A stretch of 64,000 nt of DNA. Origin: Lentisphaeria bacterium (GTDB lineage Bacteria > Verrucomicrobiota > Lentisphaeria > Victivallales > Victivallaceae). Shown here piece after piece: positions 8,763-17,876 of this stretch (position 1 is the first letter of the stretch; every line of letters begins with the position of its first letter). The stretch is taken from positions 1 through 64,000 of the forward strand of contig JAFVZB010000041.1 in the NCBI GenBank assembly GCA_017508385.1, in the 5' to 3' direction. Below the pieces are notes generated by a model. That model saw nothing but the letters and a program-made list of their open reading frames with translations. It did not search any database and was not told the origin of the DNA. The position numbers and the translations under genes were made by a program.

Positions 8763-9878
8763 TTATTTTGTCAAAATAGCCAATCTCGGCGTAAGCGCAT
8801 CGGCTATTTTGGTCATGCCAAAATCATTTGGATGAATGAGGTCGTGAAAACATTCACCCTGATTTTCGTCAAGCATTTTTCTGCCGTCAATGAAGTGAAA
8901 TCTTGCATCACCGGCATTGACTCTTCTTGCCATATTTTCAGTGTGGATGGCAGTTCTTGATTGACGCTCCTCAAAATTGACATCATCACTGCTGTCAACT
9001 GCGGTCTCATCAGGGTAAGGGAGTTTGGATATGGTGACGATAGGAGTTGTCCGGTGAGCATTCCTCAAAATATCCGAAAATCCCGGCAGAGTCTGAGCCA
9101 GTTCATCGGGGGAAACATTAGAGTCGTACCAGAGAATAAAAGCTCCGGGATCGGGAATATCCGCCAGCATTTTTGCCATAAACTCTTCCCCTTTTGCGCT
9201 TCCTGCAAACCCCATGTTGATGACTTCACGATTGAGTCTGCGGGAAATCATGTTGGTATAAGCCATTCCCGGACGGGAGGCACTGCACCCCTGTTCGATG
9301 GATGTGCCGTAAACGATTATCGGTTTGGGATTGCTGCGCAAAGAGGGTTTTTCGAACACCGCATCCGGCTCGAACCCGATGTAAAGCTCTTCGACGGCGG
9401 CGTAAAGCGGAAAGTTGAGCTGAAACTCATGCACACTCTTTTTCGGATTCGGACGGTTGTAAAGTTGAGCTGAAAAAGTGTGTTCCGGAAATTTTACTTC
9501 ATCGAAATTCATCCGTGATACACCGACGCAGAAACTCTTTTTGGGTTCTCCGCAGTAGAGGTCGAAGCCGACTCTTCCGAAAGTCATGATGTCTCCTGAG
9601 TTCCAGATCATCCTGACCTTTGCTTTTATTCTGATATCGGCTGAGTCAGTGGCAAAACGCAGGCAGACTCCGGCGGTGTGGTCGGCGTAAGTATCAACTC
9701 CGTCTGAGTACGGAAAGAGCTCCTGTTTTTCAGGAATCCTCCTGAAACTCCCGCCCTTTTTTCTGAACGGCAGTCCCTCGAGAACGAAGTTTTCGCACTC
9801 ATCGACGGTGTAATACCTTATTGAGCTGTCATCGGGCTGTGCAGTTTGCATATTTTTATCGAAACCGGATTTATCCAT
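8763..9878 (-). CDS. SGNH/GDSL-type hydrolase (probable carbohydrate esterase) with N-terminal GxDLY domain
   Basis: The 371-residue protein has two parts. Residues about 20-175 form a beta-sandwich that contains the GFDLY motif (residues 104-108) named for the domain that precedes many SGNH esterases. Residues about 185-371 are the hydrolase: YGTSIEQG carries the nucleophile Ser193, and HDLIHPNDFG near the end carries the Asp and His of the triad. Family members remove acetyl or other acyl groups from plant polysaccharides or small molecules. No signal peptide is visible. It is 3 bases from the glycosyltransferase gene upstream and is separated from the glycosidase genes by the operator-like gap. 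Confidence 0.85.
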   Translation of the reverse strand: MDKSGFDKNMQTAQPDDSSIRYYTVDECENFVLEGLPFRKKGGSFRRIPEKQELFPYSDGVDTYADHTAGVCLRFATDSADIRIKAKVRMIWNSGDIMTFGRVGFDLYCGEPKKSFCVGVSRMNFDEVKFPEHTFSAQLYNRPNPKKSVHEFQLNFPLYAAVEELYIGFEPDAVFEKPSLRSNPKPIIVYGTSIEQGCSASRPGMAYTNMISRRLNREVINMGFAGSAKGEEFMAKMLADIPDPGAFILWYDSNVSPDELAQTLPGFSDILRNAHRTTPIVTISKLPYPDETAVDSSDDVNFEERQSRTAIHTENMARRVNAGDARFHFIDGRKMLDENQGECFHDLIHPNDFGMTKIADALTPRLAILTK

Positions 9879-9881
9879 AAT

Positions 9882-11030
9882 TCAAATCTCCCTGCCGGTT
9901 GCTTTTTTTAACAGTTGTTTCTGACTGTCGGTAAGGTGAAAAAATTGGTTCAAGCACTCTCTTGATGAGTTTTGCAGCCGCTTCTGCGCCAACACATCAT
10001 TTGCGGCAAGCTGAACAGCGAAATTGAGCGCAACACTTCTGATGTAGAGCGAGCCGTGATATTTTTCCAGCATGAGCGCAGTGTAAAGCATTGCGGTCGG
10101 GATATCCTTCTGCGCCATGGCATCTTTGATTCTGTACTCATCAACGCCGTAGTCATCAGGGAAGAGCTGAGTTGCGATATTGAGATAAGCCTTGCGCTCA
10201 GCAGGATTTTTTGAGCGTATAAACTTTATTCCGCAGATGACCGCCGCGGCAAAGCGTTCATGTTCCGCCAGCTGAAAACTCCTGTCGTGAACGATTTTGT
10301 TTGCGGTCCGGCTGTGCTCAGAAAGGAAGTTGTTGCGGATAACTTCGTAACTCTGTTCAAAAAGCTGAGCCTTGACTTTGGTTTCCTGCCCCTGGTGGAT
10401 GCGGTATAAACCTCTGATTTCATCACGGAAATGCATCGCTTTTCTGGCGCAGACGGCACTCCACATACAAACATCATCAGCGACCCGGCAGACGGAGCCG
10501 TCGGCGAGCTGATAGCCACGGGAGCTCTTGAGGTCAGCGGCTCTTATGAGCATGCCGATGTGAGTCATTCTGGGGTCGAGCAAAAGGGCGAACTGGCTGT
10601 AATCGCCTCCGTGACTGCTGCCGAGGAACCCCTTTTCTGAAGAAAACAGCAGCTTTTTGCCGTAACTTGCACACCACTGAGGATTTTCGTCGAGCTCTTT
10701 TATCGCTCCGTCAATATCGAACGGAACAAATATATCATCGCTGTCAAACGGCATGATGTACCTGCCGCAGGCAAGCTCGACGAGCCGCTGATACGAGCGG
10801 GAAACTCCGAGATTCTGTTCGTTGCGGATGCACTTGATAAGCTGGGGGTACTGATTGGCATACCGTCTTGCTTTGTCGCCGTCACCTCCGGAGGGACTGG
10901 CATCATCGCAAATGAGGATTTCTGTGTCTTTGAAGTGGTATCCTCCGGAAAGAAAGCTCTCAAGCATATCGGTGAAGTACGGAGTATTGCCGTGACATGA
11001 GATGATGATACTGAGATTTTTACCGCTCAT
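9882..11030 (-). CDS. Family 2 glycosyltransferase
   Basis: The N-terminal 220 residues have the GT-A fold of family 2: LSIIISCHGN at the first strand, TEILICDDAS at the nucleotide-binding strand, and MPFDSDD with the metal-binding Asp motif at residues 96-99. The C-terminal 160 residues are helical, without obvious membrane segments, and may be TPR-like. It transfers a sugar from an activated donor to an unknown acceptor, perhaps a surface glycan. It lies between the mtaB gene and the SGNH hydrolase; the close spacing to the latter (3 bases) suggests joint transcription. Confidence 0.85.
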   Translation of the reverse strand: MSGKNLSIIISCHGNTPYFTDMLESFLSGGYHFKDTEILICDDASPSGGDGDKARRYANQYPQLIKCIRNEQNLGVSRSYQRLVELACGRYIMPFDSDDIFVPFDIDGAIKELDENPQWCASYGKKLLFSSEKGFLGSSHGGDYSQFALLLDPRMTHIGMLIRAADLKSSRGYQLADGSVCRVADDVCMWSAVCARKAMHFRDEIRGLYRIHQGQETKVKAQLFEQSYEVIRNNFLSEHSRTANKIVHDRSFQLAEHERFAAAVICGIKFIRSKNPAERKAYLNIATQLFPDDYGVDEYRIKDAMAQKDIPTAMLYTALMLEKYHGSLYIRSVALNFAVQLAANDVLAQKRLQNSSRECLNQFFHLTDSQKQLLKKATGREI

Positions 11031-11051
11031 AGCCTTGAGTTGTCTCCTGTA

Positions 11052-12335
11052 TTACAAATTGCTTTCGAGTGCATCGCCCCTGAGCAGAGCGAGATTATCT
11101 AGCGTTGCGGTGACTCTGACGATTTTTCCGGTGGGGAAAGCTCCTGCCGGAACAGTTACACCGAGATAGTTGTCGCTCCATCCGGTGAGCCTGCCGTTGC
11201 GGTTCTGTTCAAAAATCACCTCGAGCTCTTTTCCGACCATGTTCCGGGCGAATTTGAGTGCGGAGCTTTCGGCAGCAAGCCTCAACTCAGCAGCCCGTTC
11301 CGAGGCGATCTTTGCCGGAACCTGCTCAGGATAATCTGCCGCCGGAGTTCCCGGACGGCGGCTGTAAGTAAATATGTGCGTGTTGGCAAACTCCATTTGC
11401 TTTGTGAAACGCAGACACTCTTTGAAATCCTCATCGGTCTCGCCGGGGAAACCGGCAATAACATCGGTTCCGATGTGGATATCAGGCATCTTCTCTCTGG
11501 CGAGAGCGGTGAATTTTGCAAACTCCTCAGCGCAGTAGTGACGGTTCATCTTTCGGAGTATTCTGTTGCATCCGTGCTGAAGAGAGATGTGCAGGAACCG
11601 GCAGACTTTCGGAGTCTCAGCCATCACATCGAGCAAACCGATGTTTTTGAAGTCAGGTTCAGTCGAACTCAGCCTTATTCTGAAATCGCCCCGGATTTCG
11701 GCAACTTTTCTGATGAGGTCGCCGAGAGTTCTGCCGTTGTCGGAGTAGGTGCAGGTGTTGACTCCGGTGAGGATTATTTCCGGAAACCCCTGTTCCACCG
11801 CCTGACGGCAGTCTGCGAGAGCCTCTTCAAACGAACGTGACCGCTCTCTGCCTCTGACGTGCGGAACGATGCAGTAAGTGCAGAAGTTGTTGCACCCCTC
11901 CTGGATTTTGATGAACGCACGGCTGCGGAAGGGAAAACTTGATGTGGCATTCTCTTTGAATACCGGATAAAAAGTTTCATCCTCTTTTGCTGCCATGTTT
12001 TCAAGAAACTCTTCGAGCTGTTTCTTGCCGTTGTTTCCGAAAACTATCGTGGCTCCGTCACGCCTCAACTCATCTGCTGCGTGCATCACGGCACAGCCTG
12101 AGACCACGATGCAGGCATGTGGGTGTTTTTTCCGGAACTGCCTGAGCATCTGACGGCTTTTGCGTACCGCTTCGGCTGTTACGGCACAGCTGTTGAGCAA
12201 AACAAGGTCCGGCTCATCCGCGAAACTCTGCGGAACGAGCTCGAACCCTGCACGTTGCAGCCGCCGGGTCAAAAGTGCGGTATCCGCATGATTGAGACGG
12301 CAGCCGAGAGTTAAGATGACGGCTTTTTTCGCCAT
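11052..12335 (-). CDS. mtaB: tRNA (t6A37) methylthiotransferase MtaB
   Basis: This 427-residue radical-SAM enzyme adds a methylthio group to N6-threonylcarbamoyladenosine at position 37 of tRNAs that read ANN codons. The MiaB-like fold is clear: an N-terminal domain with three cluster cysteines (LGCRLNHAD, NSCAVTAEA, VSGCAV), the radical-SAM motif EGCNNFCTYCIVPHVRGRERS split by CxxxCxxC, and a C-terminal TRAM-like domain. The TLGCRLN start and the length favour MtaB over MiaB or RimO. It lies 3 bases downstream of the NfnB-like subunit gene. Confidence 0.92.
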   Translation of the reverse strand: MAKKAVILTLGCRLNHADTALLTRRLQRAGFELVPQSFADEPDLVLLNSCAVTAEAVRKSRQMLRQFRKKHPHACIVVSGCAVMHAADELRRDGATIVFGNNGKKQLEEFLENMAAKEDETFYPVFKENATSSFPFRSRAFIKIQEGCNNFCTYCIVPHVRGRERSRSFEEALADCRQAVEQGFPEIILTGVNTCTYSDNGRTLGDLIRKVAEIRGDFRIRLSSTEPDFKNIGLLDVMAETPKVCRFLHISLQHGCNRILRKMNRHYCAEEFAKFTALAREKMPDIHIGTDVIAGFPGETDEDFKECLRFTKQMEFANTHIFTYSRRPGTPAADYPEQVPAKIASERAAELRLAAESSALKFARNMVGKELEVIFEQNRNGRLTGWSDNYLGVTVPAGAFPTGKIVRVTATLDNLALLRGDALESNL

Positions 12336-12338
12336 GGA

Positions 12339-14360
12339 TTATTTCTTTTTTCTCCAACCGAGAGCACCGGTGGGACAGGCGTTTACGCACTCTCCGCAAT
12401 CGGCGCAAGCGGCGGGGAATCCGCTTTCAAAAGCCGTACCGATAACGGTGTAGAAACCGCGTTTTTTCTGACTGAGCAAGCCTTTGTTGACCACCTCTTT
12501 ACAGATTTTGACGCAGACGCCGCACTTGATGCACTTGCCGCGGTCCTGAATGATAAGCGGATGACGCACATCGTAGCTCGGCAGTTGTTTTTCGCCTGAA
12601 AAGGCATTGACATCACAGCCGTACTCATCGGCGTACTGACGGAGCTTGCAGCTGGATTTATCGGTGCAGCTGCACTCGATGCAGCGTTTGCCCTCCTGCA
12701 TGACCCGCTCTTTTTCCATGGTGAAGGTGGTCTCTTTGAAGGTGGTCTTGCGCTCTTCGAGTGATATGAGTTTGAGCCCCTGACGGGCATCCTGAGAGAG
12801 CTCGTCGCCTCTCAGAACCACAAGGTCATCGGCTGAAAGCTCCTGCCAGTTACCTCTTGAAACGTTGATCGAGGATTCTTTTTCAAACTCTCTGCCGAGA
12901 ATATCGTGCAGGATTTCCAGAGCGGCGTTGCGGCCGGTTGCGACAGCTTCGACCACAGTGGCGGCACCTGAGAGACAGTCTCCTGCTGAGTAGAGTTTGT
13001 TTCCCATATTCGCCGCTTCGAGATAACCGAAACGGTTGACGGGCAATCCTTCGGGAGCCTCGGTCTTCTGACCGATGGCGGCGATGACGGTATCAGCTTC
13101 GACCTCATAATCACTGCCGGGGATTTCAACCGGTTTGCGGCGGCCCGAAGCATCGGGTTCGCCGAGTTCCATCTTGCGGAAAGTCATAACGAGTTTGCCG
13201 TTACGCTTTTCAAGTTTCACCGGAGCGGCGAGATAGTGGAAATTGACTCCCTCTTCCTTTGCCTCTTCGATTTCGATTTTTTCGGCGGGCATCTCAGCTT
13301 CGGTTCTGCGGTAGAAGCAGTTGACATCACTGCTGCCGAGCCTGACCGAAGTGCGCAGACAGTCCATAGCGGTGTTTCCGCCGCCGACCACGATGACTTT
13401 TCCGGGATTGGGAGCAACATTGTCATTGAGAGCGACGTTGCGGAGGAAATCTATTCCTGAAACAGCCAGCTCTTCGCCCTCACAGCGGATTCCTGAGCTC
13501 TTCCAGCATCCGATGGCGATGACGACCGCATCGAACTTGGCTTTGAGCTCATCGAGCGAGAGATTGCTGCCGAGTTTTTTGCCGAACTCAAACTTGACTC
13601 CGAGCTTCTCAAAGTGAGCGAGCTCACGGTCGAGGATGGCTTTCTTGGGCAGACGGTACTCGGGAATGCCGTAACGGGTCATGCCTCCGGCCTTTTCCAT
13701 TGCCTCAAAAACGGTGACATTGACACCCTCGAGCCGCAGATAGTAGGCGGCGGAGAGTCCGGCAGGACCGGCTCCGACGATGGCGACGGATTTTCCGGTA
13801 TCCGGAGCAATATCCTCCATGTAAGTATCATAGTAGAGGTCAGCTGCAAGACGTTTGAACTCGTTGATGGCAACGGGTTTTCCACCGATGTTGCGGCGGC
13901 ACTGCTTCTCGCAGAAACGGGGGCAGACCCTGCCGATGGACATCGGAAGCGGAATACGCTTCTTGATGATTTTCAACGCTTCAGCAAAATCGCCGTTGCG
14001 TCCGGCTCTGACGTACTCTTCGACCGGAGCGTGGGCAGGGCAGGCGAGGGTGCACGGAGCTTCGCAGTCGCCGTTGTGCTCACTCAAAAGCAGATTGAGC
14101 GCAGTACGGCGCATCTCGATGACATCAGCACCTGAGGCATCTATTTCCTGCCCGGGGGCAGGCATGGCGGAGCAGGAGGGCAGGAAACGGCCGGTTTTGA
14201 CATCTTTGACCACGCAGACAAAGCAGCTGGTGGTCTTGCTGATGCGCTTTTCTCCGCAGAGACCGGGAATATTTATATTGTTATTGCGGGCGACCTCCAT
14301 GATGGTCTGCCCGGGTTCAGCCGTCACGGTGCGGCCGTCAAGGATAAATTCTATACTCAT
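12339..14360 (-). CDS. NAD(P)H oxidoreductase subunit: ferredoxin + GltD/NfnB-like flavoprotein + 2x[4Fe-4S]
   Basis: The 673-residue protein is a domain fusion. Residues 1-80 form a plant-type [2Fe-2S] ferredoxin. Residues about 95-190 are the GltD-type N-terminal cluster domain (CEAPCTLACPAHAPVEEY, CPRFCEKQC). Residues about 190-520 bind FAD (GAGPAGLSAAYYL) and NAD(P) (VVGGGNTAMDCLR). The end carries a cysteine-rich patch (CIECSCTDKSSC) and two [4Fe-4S] motifs (CIKCGVCVKIC, CADCGECVNACP). Together with the NuoF- and NuoE-like subunits upstream it matches the composition I recall for Sporomusa-type electron-bifurcating transhydrogenase (StnABC), which links NADPH, NADH and ferredoxin. Other partner roles, such as in a hydrogenase or formate dehydrogenase, cannot be excluded, but no such catalytic subunit is present here. 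Confidence 0.85.
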   Translation of the reverse strand: MSIEFILDGRTVTAEPGQTIMEVARNNNINIPGLCGEKRISKTTSCFVCVVKDVKTGRFLPSCSAMPAPGQEIDASGADVIEMRRTALNLLLSEHNGDCEAPCTLACPAHAPVEEYVRAGRNGDFAEALKIIKKRIPLPMSIGRVCPRFCEKQCRRNIGGKPVAINEFKRLAADLYYDTYMEDIAPDTGKSVAIVGAGPAGLSAAYYLRLEGVNVTVFEAMEKAGGMTRYGIPEYRLPKKAILDRELAHFEKLGVKFEFGKKLGSNLSLDELKAKFDAVVIAIGCWKSSGIRCEGEELAVSGIDFLRNVALNDNVAPNPGKVIVVGGGNTAMDCLRTSVRLGSSDVNCFYRRTEAEMPAEKIEIEEAKEEGVNFHYLAAPVKLEKRNGKLVMTFRKMELGEPDASGRRKPVEIPGSDYEVEADTVIAAIGQKTEAPEGLPVNRFGYLEAANMGNKLYSAGDCLSGAATVVEAVATGRNAALEILHDILGREFEKESSINVSRGNWQELSADDLVVLRGDELSQDARQGLKLISLEERKTTFKETTFTMEKERVMQEGKRCIECSCTDKSSCKLRQYADEYGCDVNAFSGEKQLPSYDVRHPLIIQDRGKCIKCGVCVKICKEVVNKGLLSQKKRGFYTVIGTAFESGFPAACADCGECVNACPTGALGWRKKK

Positions 14361-14372
14361 AATATTGTAACC

Positions 14373-16076
14373 TTACTCTGAAACACGGCTGATCGCCTTT
14401 TTCGGACAGACATCCATACAACTGTTGCAGCGGGTGCACTTGTCGGCATCAATTACGAAATCATCGCTTATAGCATCGACCGGACAGTTTTTGATGCACA
14501 TACGGCACTTCACACACTTGCTCTGATCGAGCTTGAGTTTGACCAGAGCATTGCACTGCAGTGCTTCGCAGACATGGTCATTGACATGAGCCTCATACTC
14601 GTGACGGTAGTAACGCAAGGTCGCCAGCACGGGATTGGGAGCAGTCTGACCGAGTCCGCAGAGAGAACCGGCTTTGATTTTTTTGCCGAGCTCTTCGAGC
14701 AGAGTGATATCCTCGGGCTTGCCCTTTCCGGCAACTATACGCTCGAGGGTCTCAAACATTCTGGTGGTTCCGATGCGGCAGAAGGTGCACTTTCCGCAAC
14801 TCTCACGGTGGGTGAAGTCGAGGAAGTATCTTGCAGTCTCGACCATGCAGCGGTTTTTACCGATGACGATCATACCGCCTGAACCCATGATGGCTCCTAG
14901 AGCCTTGAGGGAGTCGTAGTCCACCGGAGTGTTGAAGAGCTCGACCGGGATACATCCGCCGGAGGGACCTCCGGTCTGAACCGCCTTGACTTCAGCCGGG
15001 TCAGCTCCGCCGATCTCGAACACGATTTCTGCGAGCGTAGTTCCCATAGGCACTTCGATGAGTCCGGGATTCTTCAAATCTCCGGCGAGAGCGAAGAGTT
15101 TTGTTCCTTTGCTGCCCTCGGTACCGATTTTGGCATACTCAGCACCGCCGTTGCGCAGAATGACCGGAACGTTTCCATAGGTCTCAACGTTGTTGATCAT
15201 GGTCGGATGACCGAGATATCCGCTGTCAGTCGGGAACGGAGGACGGAAACGGGGAGTTCCTCGTTTACCCTCGAGAGAGGCGATAAGAGAGGTCTCTTCA
15301 CCGCAGACGAAAGCTCCCGCACCCTCTTTGATATTGATTTCAAGAGCTCTGCCGTTGATAACGTTGAGCTTGTTTTCATAAATCTGTTCAATGGCGATCT
15401 TGAGGTGCTTGATCGCCATGGGATACTCTGCACGGCAGTAGATGAAGAGCTTGGTTGCGCCGGTGGCGTAAGCAGCGATGAGCATACCCTCGAGAACCTG
15501 ATGCGGCACGCTTTCCATCAGGGAGCGGTCCATGAACGCACCGGGGTCGCCCTCGTCGGCGTTGCAGATGAGGATTTTTTCCTCAGCCTGTTTTGCTGCG
15601 AGAAAACTCCACTTCATACCGGTGGGGAAACCGCCGCCGCCGCGACCGCGGAGACCTGAGAGTTTCATCTCGTTGACCACCTCTTCCGGAGTGAGCGAAA
15701 GAGCCCGTTTCAGACCCTCGTAACCGCCGTTGGCAATGTAGTCATCGAAGTTTGTGGGGTCAACTTTACCCGCCAGAGCCAGCACCATGACTTTCTCTTT
15801 TTTGCGGCGGGCTTCAGGAATTTCAAAACGGTTTTCCTCACCGCAGGCGAGGATGTTATCGATATCGGCATCGACAGGTTTGACATCACGGTAGAATATT
15901 GAGCTGCCGTCATCGAGAACAGCTTCGACAATGGGTTCGGCATAGCAGTGACCGATACATCCGACCCCGATAACCGGAGTGTTTCCGGCTTTCTCTTTCA
16001 GAAGATTCATTACGCCGTCAGCACCGGACGCAATGCCGCAGCTGGCGACACCGACTCTCAAAAATTTGATACTCAT
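14373..16076 (-). CDS. NuoF/HydB-like NADH-binding flavoprotein subunit
   Basis: The 567-residue protein has an N-terminal thioredoxin-like [2Fe-2S] domain (residues about 1-90), the FMN/NADH core of NuoF (GLRGRGGGGFPTGMKW, NADEGDPGAFMDRSLME, GEETSLIASLEG) and the [4Fe-4S] N3-type site (CGKCTFCRIGT). Two more [4Fe-4S] motifs are at the C-terminus (CVKCRMCIKNCP, CTRCNSCMDVCP). This extended form is typical of bifurcating hydrogenases and transhydrogenases rather than of complex I. Its start overlaps the stop of the NuoE-like gene by 4 bases, and the NfnB-like gene follows 12 bases later, so the three form one operon. Confidence 0.92.
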   Translation of the reverse strand: MSIKFLRVGVASCGIASGADGVMNLLKEKAGNTPVIGVGCIGHCYAEPIVEAVLDDGSSIFYRDVKPVDADIDNILACGEENRFEIPEARRKKEKVMVLALAGKVDPTNFDDYIANGGYEGLKRALSLTPEEVVNEMKLSGLRGRGGGGFPTGMKWSFLAAKQAEEKILICNADEGDPGAFMDRSLMESVPHQVLEGMLIAAYATGATKLFIYCRAEYPMAIKHLKIAIEQIYENKLNVINGRALEINIKEGAGAFVCGEETSLIASLEGKRGTPRFRPPFPTDSGYLGHPTMINNVETYGNVPVILRNGGAEYAKIGTEGSKGTKLFALAGDLKNPGLIEVPMGTTLAEIVFEIGGADPAEVKAVQTGGPSGGCIPVELFNTPVDYDSLKALGAIMGSGGMIVIGKNRCMVETARYFLDFTHRESCGKCTFCRIGTTRMFETLERIVAGKGKPEDITLLEELGKKIKAGSLCGLGQTAPNPVLATLRYYRHEYEAHVNDHVCEALQCNALVKLKLDQSKCVKCRMCIKNCPVDAISDDFVIDADKCTRCNSCMDVCPKKAISRVSE

Positions 16077-16525
16077 TTTTCAGCGTAATCCTTCAAAATC
16101 TTTGCCAGTTTTTTGCGATCGAGTTTTCCGTAAACTTTTCCGTTGATGCTCATTACAGGAGCAAGACTGCAACATCCGAGACAGGCGACAGTTTCGAGAG
16201 AAAACACGCCGTCATCACTGGTCTCACCGGGTTTGAGTCCGAGTTCCTGTTCGATCCAGGTGTGCACCTGACTTGAGCCTTTGATGTGGCAGGCTGTTCC
16301 ATCGCAGACACAGATGTGGTTTTTACCGGGTTTGACCCGTTTGAACTGGGCGTAAAAGCTCAGTACGCCCTCGATTTCGACCTCGGGCAGACTGAAGTAC
16401 TCAGCCGCCGCACGGATTCCGTCGTCAGAAACGTATCCTTCGGTCGATTGTATGAGCTGAAGACCTTTTATCAGGTTGTTCGGCTCATTACCGATTTTTT
16501 TCAAGTAAGCAAATTCAGGATTCAT
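16073..16525 (-). CDS. NuoE-like [2Fe-2S] subunit
   Basis: This thioredoxin-like protein of 150 residues carries the four cysteines of the NuoE/HydC cluster in CVCDGTACHIKG and ETVACLGCCSLAP. It passes electrons between the flavin subunit and other centres. I chose ATG at 16525 because GGGGAG lies 8 bases upstream; a TTG codon directly before it is a weaker choice. It is the first gene of the three-gene redox operon, with a promoter at 16685-16713 and a leader of about 150 bases. Confidence 0.92.
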   Translation of the reverse strand: MNPEFAYLKKIGNEPNNLIKGLQLIQSTEGYVSDDGIRAAAEYFSLPEVEIEGVLSFYAQFKRVKPGKNHICVCDGTACHIKGSSQVHTWIEQELGLKPGETSDDGVFSLETVACLGCCSLAPVMSINGKVYGKLDRKKLAKILKDYAEK

Positions 16526-16684
16526 CAAAAAATCTCCCCAAGTTTAGAGGTAATTTCAGTATTCCTCAAAAATAACACCGGGTAGCCGCAGTGTACGATT
16601 TAAGAACCTTCCCCATCTTATATGGCGGATAAAAATATATCCGCACGGACACAATGGCTGCCTTTTTTACAATAACATCTTTAT

Positions 16685-16713
16685 AAAATACATTCTCTTT
16701 TGCTTTATGTCAA
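16685..16713 (-). promoter_or_regulatory. Promoter of the NuoE/NuoF/NfnB-like operon
   Basis: On the minus strand TTGACA (16713-16708) and TATTTT (16690-16685) are separated by 17 bases. The predicted start near 16678 gives a leader of about 150 bases. In the leader a short hairpin (GCGGATA stem, 16625-16644) can form, without a T-tract. No other gene lies in 16526-16812 (287 bases). Confidence 0.6.
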
Positions 16714-16812
16714 GCATGAATTTAACAAAGTGTCATCATTTTTGTTTTGCGTCATCATCAATGATGAAAAGACTCTTCGGGCACAGGAAAAATATGATTT
16801 TCCACTTTTGAG

Positions 16813-17430
16813 TCACGGCAGTTGATTGATAAAACCGCCGATACCTGTGAGCATCATCTGCATGGCAATAGCCATGACCACCAATCCGGTAAGACGGATG
16901 ACCGGACCTACGAACACCAGAAACTCCAGCATCTTTGAGATGTACCTGCTGGCATACATGGCAATGAGGTTTATCAGCAGTGCAGGAGTGAGAGCGATGA
17001 GAGTCTGGATAAATCCGAGCTGAATTGAAAAACTGATGGTGGCGGCAATGGTTCCCGGACCTGCGATGAGCGGAGCTGCGAGCGGAACCACCGAGAGTTC
17101 ATCATGCGAGACGTGCTGATTATCCTGCTCATGGTAAAAAGCACCTTTCTGAACGGCGGCAAGACCTGAAAAGAGCAGCACGAGACCTCCTGAAAGTTGA
17201 AGTGCATACAAGTGAACTTTGAAGATGTTTTCCAAAATGACTTTTCCGCCAGCGGCACTGCCTGCGAGGATGATGAAGGCGAAAAGCGAGGCTCTGCGGG
17301 CGATGTGCCGCAGTTCGGCAGTGGTGAGTGCCGGCTTGTGAGCGGTGAGAAAAAATATCTTGCTTGCCGGATTTATCAGTGCCAGAAAATAGAGTGAAGT
17401 CTCTGCGATGGTGCTGAACTGGAGTTCCAT
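16813..17430 (-). CDS. MarC family integral membrane protein
   Basis: The 205-residue protein has six predicted membrane helices and the family's characteristic segments: LINPASKIFFL near the start and PLIAGPGTIAATI in the middle, an Asn-Pro and Gly-Pro-Gly pair repeated in each half. The biochemical function of MarC proteins is not established; the old link to multiple antibiotic resistance was not confirmed. It is coded 2 bases downstream of the low-molecular-weight phosphatase gene. Confidence 0.9.
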   Translation of the reverse strand: MELQFSTIAETSLYFLALINPASKIFFLTAHKPALTTAELRHIARRASLFAFIILAGSAAGGKVILENIFKVHLYALQLSGGLVLLFSGLAAVQKGAFYHEQDNQHVSHDELSVVPLAAPLIAGPGTIAATISFSIQLGFIQTLIALTPALLINLIAMYASRYISKMLEFLVFVGPVIRLTGLVVMAIAMQMMLTGIGGFINQLP

Positions 17431-17432
17431 TT

Positions 17433-17873
17433 TTATTTCTCCTTTGCGGCAATTGTTTTTGCCAGCACTTCGATTTGTTTTCGGAATGAGTTGAAAGTTG
17501 CCATGTAGATATCAAAAGTTCCTCCGAACGGGTCGGGGACATCGCAGTTCGGCAGCAGGGTGCTGATTTTGTTTTGCGCCTGCGGAAAATGCCTGAGGAG
17601 GGCGTTTTTGTGCGAGCTTGTCATGGTGAAAATCAGGTCGGCTTGGGAAACAAGCTCATCTGTTGCCATCTGTGAGCGGAAATTCGATGAGTCGATATCA
17701 ACACTCTGCATGACCAGTGCGGCGTTGCGTGAAATCGGCAAGCCGTCATCAGTGGCGATGCCGCAGCTATGAGCACGGGATTGGGCTCCGAGTTTCTGAC
17801 AGCAGAAATTGAAGTAGAGTTCAGCCATCGGACTGCGGCAGGTGTTTCCGGTGCAGACAAAGAGGATTTCCAT
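17433..17873 (-). CDS. Low-molecular-weight protein-tyrosine-phosphatase family protein
   Basis: The active-site loop is at the very start, FVCTGNTCRSPMAE, with nucleophile Cys7 and Arg13 of the CX5R motif. The general acid Asp is in VPDPFGG. At 146 residues it has normal family length. Members remove phosphate from phosphotyrosine on tyrosine kinases; some relatives act on arginine phosphate, and the Thr after the loop glycine (CTGNTCRS) is seen in that arginine-phosphatase branch. It lies 3 bases after ruvA and 2 bases before the marC-like gene. Confidence 0.88.
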   Translation of the reverse strand: MEILFVCTGNTCRSPMAELYFNFCCQKLGAQSRAHSCGIATDDGLPISRNAALVMQSVDIDSSNFRSQMATDELVSQADLIFTMTSSHKNALLRHFPQAQNKISTLLPNCDVPDPFGGTFDIYMATFNSFRKQIEVLAKTIAAKEK

Positions 17874-17876
17874 AAT

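Noticed and set aside
16625-16644. Hairpin in the NuoE leader as a terminator or riboswitch.
   Set aside because: It is a 7-bp stem without T-tract and without further structure that I could recognise.
16714-16732. Rex operator upstream of the redox operon.
   Set aside because: Only one half (TTGTTAA) is present; the matching TTAACAA half is not found.
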